Of a stretch of 64,000 bases of DNA, positions 61,288 through 64,000 are shown piece by piece. The notes beneath the pieces were generated by a model. It was not told where the DNA came from, ran no database searches, and saw only the letters and a list, made by a program, of their open reading frames with translations. The translations under genes and the position numbers were made by a program. Origin of the DNA: Aureliella helgolandensis (GTDB lineage: Bacteria; Planctomycetota; Planctomycetia; Pirellulales; Pirellulaceae); the NCBI RefSeq assembly GCF_007752135.1, contig NZ_CP036298.1, positions 6,626,501-6,690,500 on the forward strand, given 5' to 3'. Numbering within the stretch: position 1 is the first letter of the stretch; every line of letters starts with the position of its first letter.

Positions 61288-64000
61288 ATGCCCTCACCCA
61301 GCCTAGACAACAACAGTCCCGCAACTCGGGAAACAACGACCGGATCAGCTGCAGCACGACTGTCGACCGGATTTGAAGCGCATCCACGCCCCGATCGACG
61401 CGTTCGCTGGGAGTGGAATATTCCTCTGTTGATCCAATCAGTAATCGGATTGGTGGCAGCCATCGCGATCGGTGGCGGCCTCTACTACTGGCAATCGACC
61501 CGGATCACGGCGGGCTTGCTCCAACGCGCCGCCGCCGCCGAAGTGGAGGGCGATACCGAACAACAGATTCAGTGGCTAACGCGGTATATAGGGTTGGCTC
61601 CGCATGACACCTTGGCCCTGATCGATTTGGCCCTGGCCGTCGACGCATCGGTCTCCACTCCCGCCGATCTCGACAATGCGCGTCGTCGCTTGTCAGTCGC
61701 CTTGGCCGCCAGTGGTGAACTGGGCACGCTCGACACGCAGCGCGATCTCTTGCGGCAAAAATTGATCCAACGATTGATTCAGTTGGGGCCACAGTGGGCA
61801 CAAGAAATCGAGAAGCAAGTCCTTGTCTTGTCCCCCCCCGAGGGAGACCCGCAAGCGACTCGGTGGCTGGCTCAGTCCCTGATGTTGCAACGCAGCAATT
61901 CCGAGTATCAAAAGCGTGATCCCACCGAATTCGATCGACAACAACAGTACTGGCAATGGCTGGCTTCCCAACCCGCCGGAGACGTCCTCCAACTGGCTCT
62001 GGAACTCAATCCGGACAACGTCGACCTAGCTGCCAGCTACCTAGCCGCCAGCCAGGAAATCCCGAAGTACTTTGAGGCATTCGGGCATACGGCCGACGAG
62101 GCCGAGATTTCTGCGTTCGCGACCCGCACGCTTGAGAGACTTAGCCAGAATTTGGACGATGGTCGCTCTCAAGTCATCGTGTACGCCAGCACTCTTGAGA
62201 CCAACCGAGCGGCGGCTGAGGCTTTATTGGAGCTCGGAGTGAATCCAGCCTTGGAACGCTTGACCCAGCATCACGCAGAGGTTCAGGCTCAAGCCGATTC
62301 CGACACTGCTGCCAAACAAGACGTAACCGGCGAAGCAGCCTTGGCGGCCCTCAGTACCGGAGCCCCACTCACTCCAGCGGGAGAAGATAGCTACCAACCC
62401 TACTGGGATTGGCAGATCGCCTTGGAAGGCGCCCGGGTCATGCTGGCGGCAGGCAACTTCGCACGTGCTGACGAGATCTATTCGCAGCTATTGGCGGTAG
62501 ATTCCGATTCAGCAAACCCTCAGCAACGCGAAACGGCTTATTACAGCTCAGGCTTGTCGCTGCTAAATTCGGAAGGAATCGAAACCGCCCTCAAGCGATG
62601 GCTTGAGGGAATCGAAAAACTCCCCGAGAGTCTTGAACTGTCCAGCGCCCTGGCGTCCGGCTACACATCCCAGCGCCAACTCGAACCAGCTCGGGAATGG
62701 ATTCAAAAATTCGAACAACTCGTCGAATCCCAGCTCGATCGGCTTGACGGCACCTTTGGCTCGCGCTTAACGACGGCTTCTAAGCGAACTATCCGTGACC
62801 GGCTGGAAGAAGCCCAATGGAACCACCTATTGCTGAGCGCGCAGCTGGCCCTTGAAAGCGGTGATCCTCAATCCGCTGCGCAGCTAGCACATAAGGCATT
62901 CAACACCCCTCTCCTACTCGACGACGAAAAACGAGTGCGAGCCGGTGTCTTTTTGGCAAGCTGCTATGAACGGCAACAACTGTGGGATATGGCCGGGCAG
63001 GTGCTGGACCGCTGCGTGAGCATCTCTCCCAACGAGCCAGGCCTCCGCTTGGCCGCAGCCACCGCCTGGAAAAACATGGGAGCCACGGAGCGAGCAACCA
63101 ACCAATTGTCTGCGGTCGACAATGGTTCCTACGAATCGGCCCTGGAAATGGCGCGGCTGACCGTGTTTGCCGAGGGCGCCAAGCCTGAAGGGCAGGCGGA
63201 CTCCGCAGCGATTAAGAACGCAATCGAATTGGCTCGCCAACGCTTCAATCAATTGCCTAGCGAGGCCCAAGCCCAAGCAACTCCCTGGCAGCTAGAATTG
63301 CTCGAACTGAGCTACCTTCCCACCAACGCAGAAACTCCTGAAGAAGTAGAAACCGAGCGTCTAAATCGCTTGGAAGAAATAGCCCAAAAATACCCTACCG
63401 CCGCCGAGCTGCAGGTCTTGTTGGTTTCAAGCATGACGCGAGCCGGTCGCGAGGCAGCTGCGGGATCGGCGCTTGAGCGACTCAGCACCCAAGCCAAGGC
63501 AACCGGTTCAGCCGTCGACCAAGCGAACCTAGGGATGGCTCAAGCCAGTTTGTTGGCTGCCCAGGAAAACCTTGATGCGGCACTCGCGACCATCCGAGAG
63601 ACCATGGCAGCCAATCCCACACAACAACTGCGATTGGCCAAGGCTGGAGCCGACTTTGCACTCCGCGCCAATCGTCCCCAAGATGCCTATGCTCTACTCC
63701 AGTCGGTCACCGCATCAGAATTGGATACAAGCGCTCTGATGAGCTTGGCATCCATCGGCAATTCCCTACGCTCCGTGGCTGAGGTCGACCAAGCCAAACT
63801 CGAAACGGATATCGCGCGTTGGACTCAAGTCTTGAAGGATCAGGAGGGGCCGGAAGGAACTCACTGGAGATACTTGGCGGCTCAACAACTGCTGGGTAAA
63901 GCTCAGAGCCGACCCAATGAGCGCGAACGTTCTCTGGCCGATGCACGCCGGTTGTTCAACGAGATCGATGCGCGCCGTCCTCGATGGGGAAAGGCGGCCG
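61288..64000 (+). CDS. Large membrane-anchored TPR protein, 3' end outside window
   Basis: One frame stays open from the ATG at 61288 to the right edge (904 codons visible), although no ribosome binding site is strong. A polar N-terminus of about 45 residues leads to one transmembrane helix (PLLIQSVIGLVAAIAIGGGLYYW, about 47-69). The rest is Ala/Leu/Gln-rich helix pairs typical of tetratricopeptide repeats (for example ARADEIYSQLLAVDSDSANP, WDMAGQVLDRCVSISPNEPG). Such proteins accompany exosortase clusters (PEP-CTERM system TPR proteins) and scaffold polymer export. The position after exosortase and BY-kinase supports this. Repeat number cannot be given because the end is missing. Confidence 0.8.
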   Translation, partial: MPSPSLDNNSPATRETTTGSAAARLSTGFEAHPRPDRRVRWEWNIPLLIQSVIGLVAAIAIGGGLYYWQSTRITAGLLQRAAAAEVEGDTEQQIQWLTRYIGLAPHDTLALIDLALAVDASVSTPADLDNARRRLSVALAASGELGTLDTQRDLLRQKLIQRLIQLGPQWAQEIEKQVLVLSPPEGDPQATRWLAQSLMLQRSNSEYQKRDPTEFDRQQQYWQWLASQPAGDVLQLALELNPDNVDLAASYLAASQEIPKYFEAFGHTADEAEISAFATRTLERLSQNLDDGRSQVIVYASTLETNRAAAEALLELGVNPALERLTQHHAEVQAQADSDTAAKQDVTGEAALAALSTGAPLTPAGEDSYQPYWDWQIALEGARVMLAAGNFARADEIYSQLLAVDSDSANPQQRETAYYSSGLSLLNSEGIETALKRWLEGIEKLPESLELSSALASGYTSQRQLEPAREWIQKFEQLVESQLDRLDGTFGSRLTTASKRTIRDRLEEAQWNHLLLSAQLALESGDPQSAAQLAHKAFNTPLLLDDEKRVRAGVFLASCYERQQLWDMAGQVLDRCVSISPNEPGLRLAAATAWKNMGATERATNQLSAVDNGSYESALEMARLTVFAEGAKPEGQADSAAIKNAIELARQRFNQLPSEAQAQATPWQLELLELSYLPTNAETPEEVETERLNRLEEIAQKYPTAAELQVLLVSSMTRAGREAAAGSALERLSTQAKATGSAVDQANLGMAQASLLAAQENLDAALATIRETMAANPTQQLRLAKAGADFALRANRPQDAYALLQSVTASELDTSALMSLASIGNSLRSVAEVDQAKLETDIARWTQVLKDQEGPEGTHWRYLAAQQLLGKAQSRPNERERSLADARRLFNEIDARRPRWGKAA

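Overview
This window looks like chromosome of a planctomycete, most likely a Pirellulaceae member (Rhodopirellula-like). The reasons are family-level: an M56 peptidase fused to a DUF1559 domain, DUF1080 proteins, a giant LEPR-XLL secreted protein, an ECF sigma factor beside a Ser/Thr kinase with WD40 repeats, many secreted amidohydrolases and BNR/sialidase-like proteins, a planctomycete-type exosortase, and gene-poor repeat-filled spacers. No rRNA, complete tRNA or CRISPR array was seen.

Region 1-4.8 kb is an accessory boundary. A tyrosine recombinase runs off the left edge (1-540, minus). Beside it is the 3' part of a tRNA-Leu(UAG) with its terminator, which marks one end of an integrated element. 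Next come a small lipoprotein, an IS21 transposase remnant, a decayed agarase-like gene and a Y1 (RAYT-type) transposase bracketed by palindromes.

Region 4.8-23.4 kb is mostly metabolic and secreted genes: a BlaI/BlaR1-type regulator pair with a candidate operator, a tandem alpha/beta hydrolase, a Tat-exported phosphoesterase, a dienelactone hydrolase, an M14 carboxypeptidase, an amidohydrolase, a DUF1080 protein, an atypical Nramp transporter coupled to a GNAT protein, and a heparinase II/III-like lyase.

Region 23.4-45.6 kb is mainly on the minus strand. It holds a 1717-residue extracellular adhesin-like protein, a kinase-WD40 gene and an ECF sigma factor. The first two share an upstream sequence element. 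A run of degradative genes follows: SDR, two BNR proteins, a D-aminoacylase/beta-lactamase-fold fusion, an amidohydrolase and a CBM9 protein.

Region 45.6-56.1 kb has a sodium:solute symporter with an overlapping 77-residue membrane protein, then lepA, an IS1380 copy inserted at the lepA stop codon, a DUF808 protein, and an IS1182 copy inserted into a long dispersed repeat.

Region 56.6-64 kb is an exosortase/polysaccharide cluster: an FHA-like membrane protein, an exosortase, a Wzz/BY-kinase and a large TPR protein that runs off the right edge.

The most unusual feature is a family of 206-216 bp tandem repeats in four separate arrays (about 23.7, 35.1, 39.8 and 51.6 kb). All have the same orientation, and each lies beside the 3' end of a minus-strand gene. 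They carry two adjacent hairpins, one of which shows compensatory base changes between arrays.
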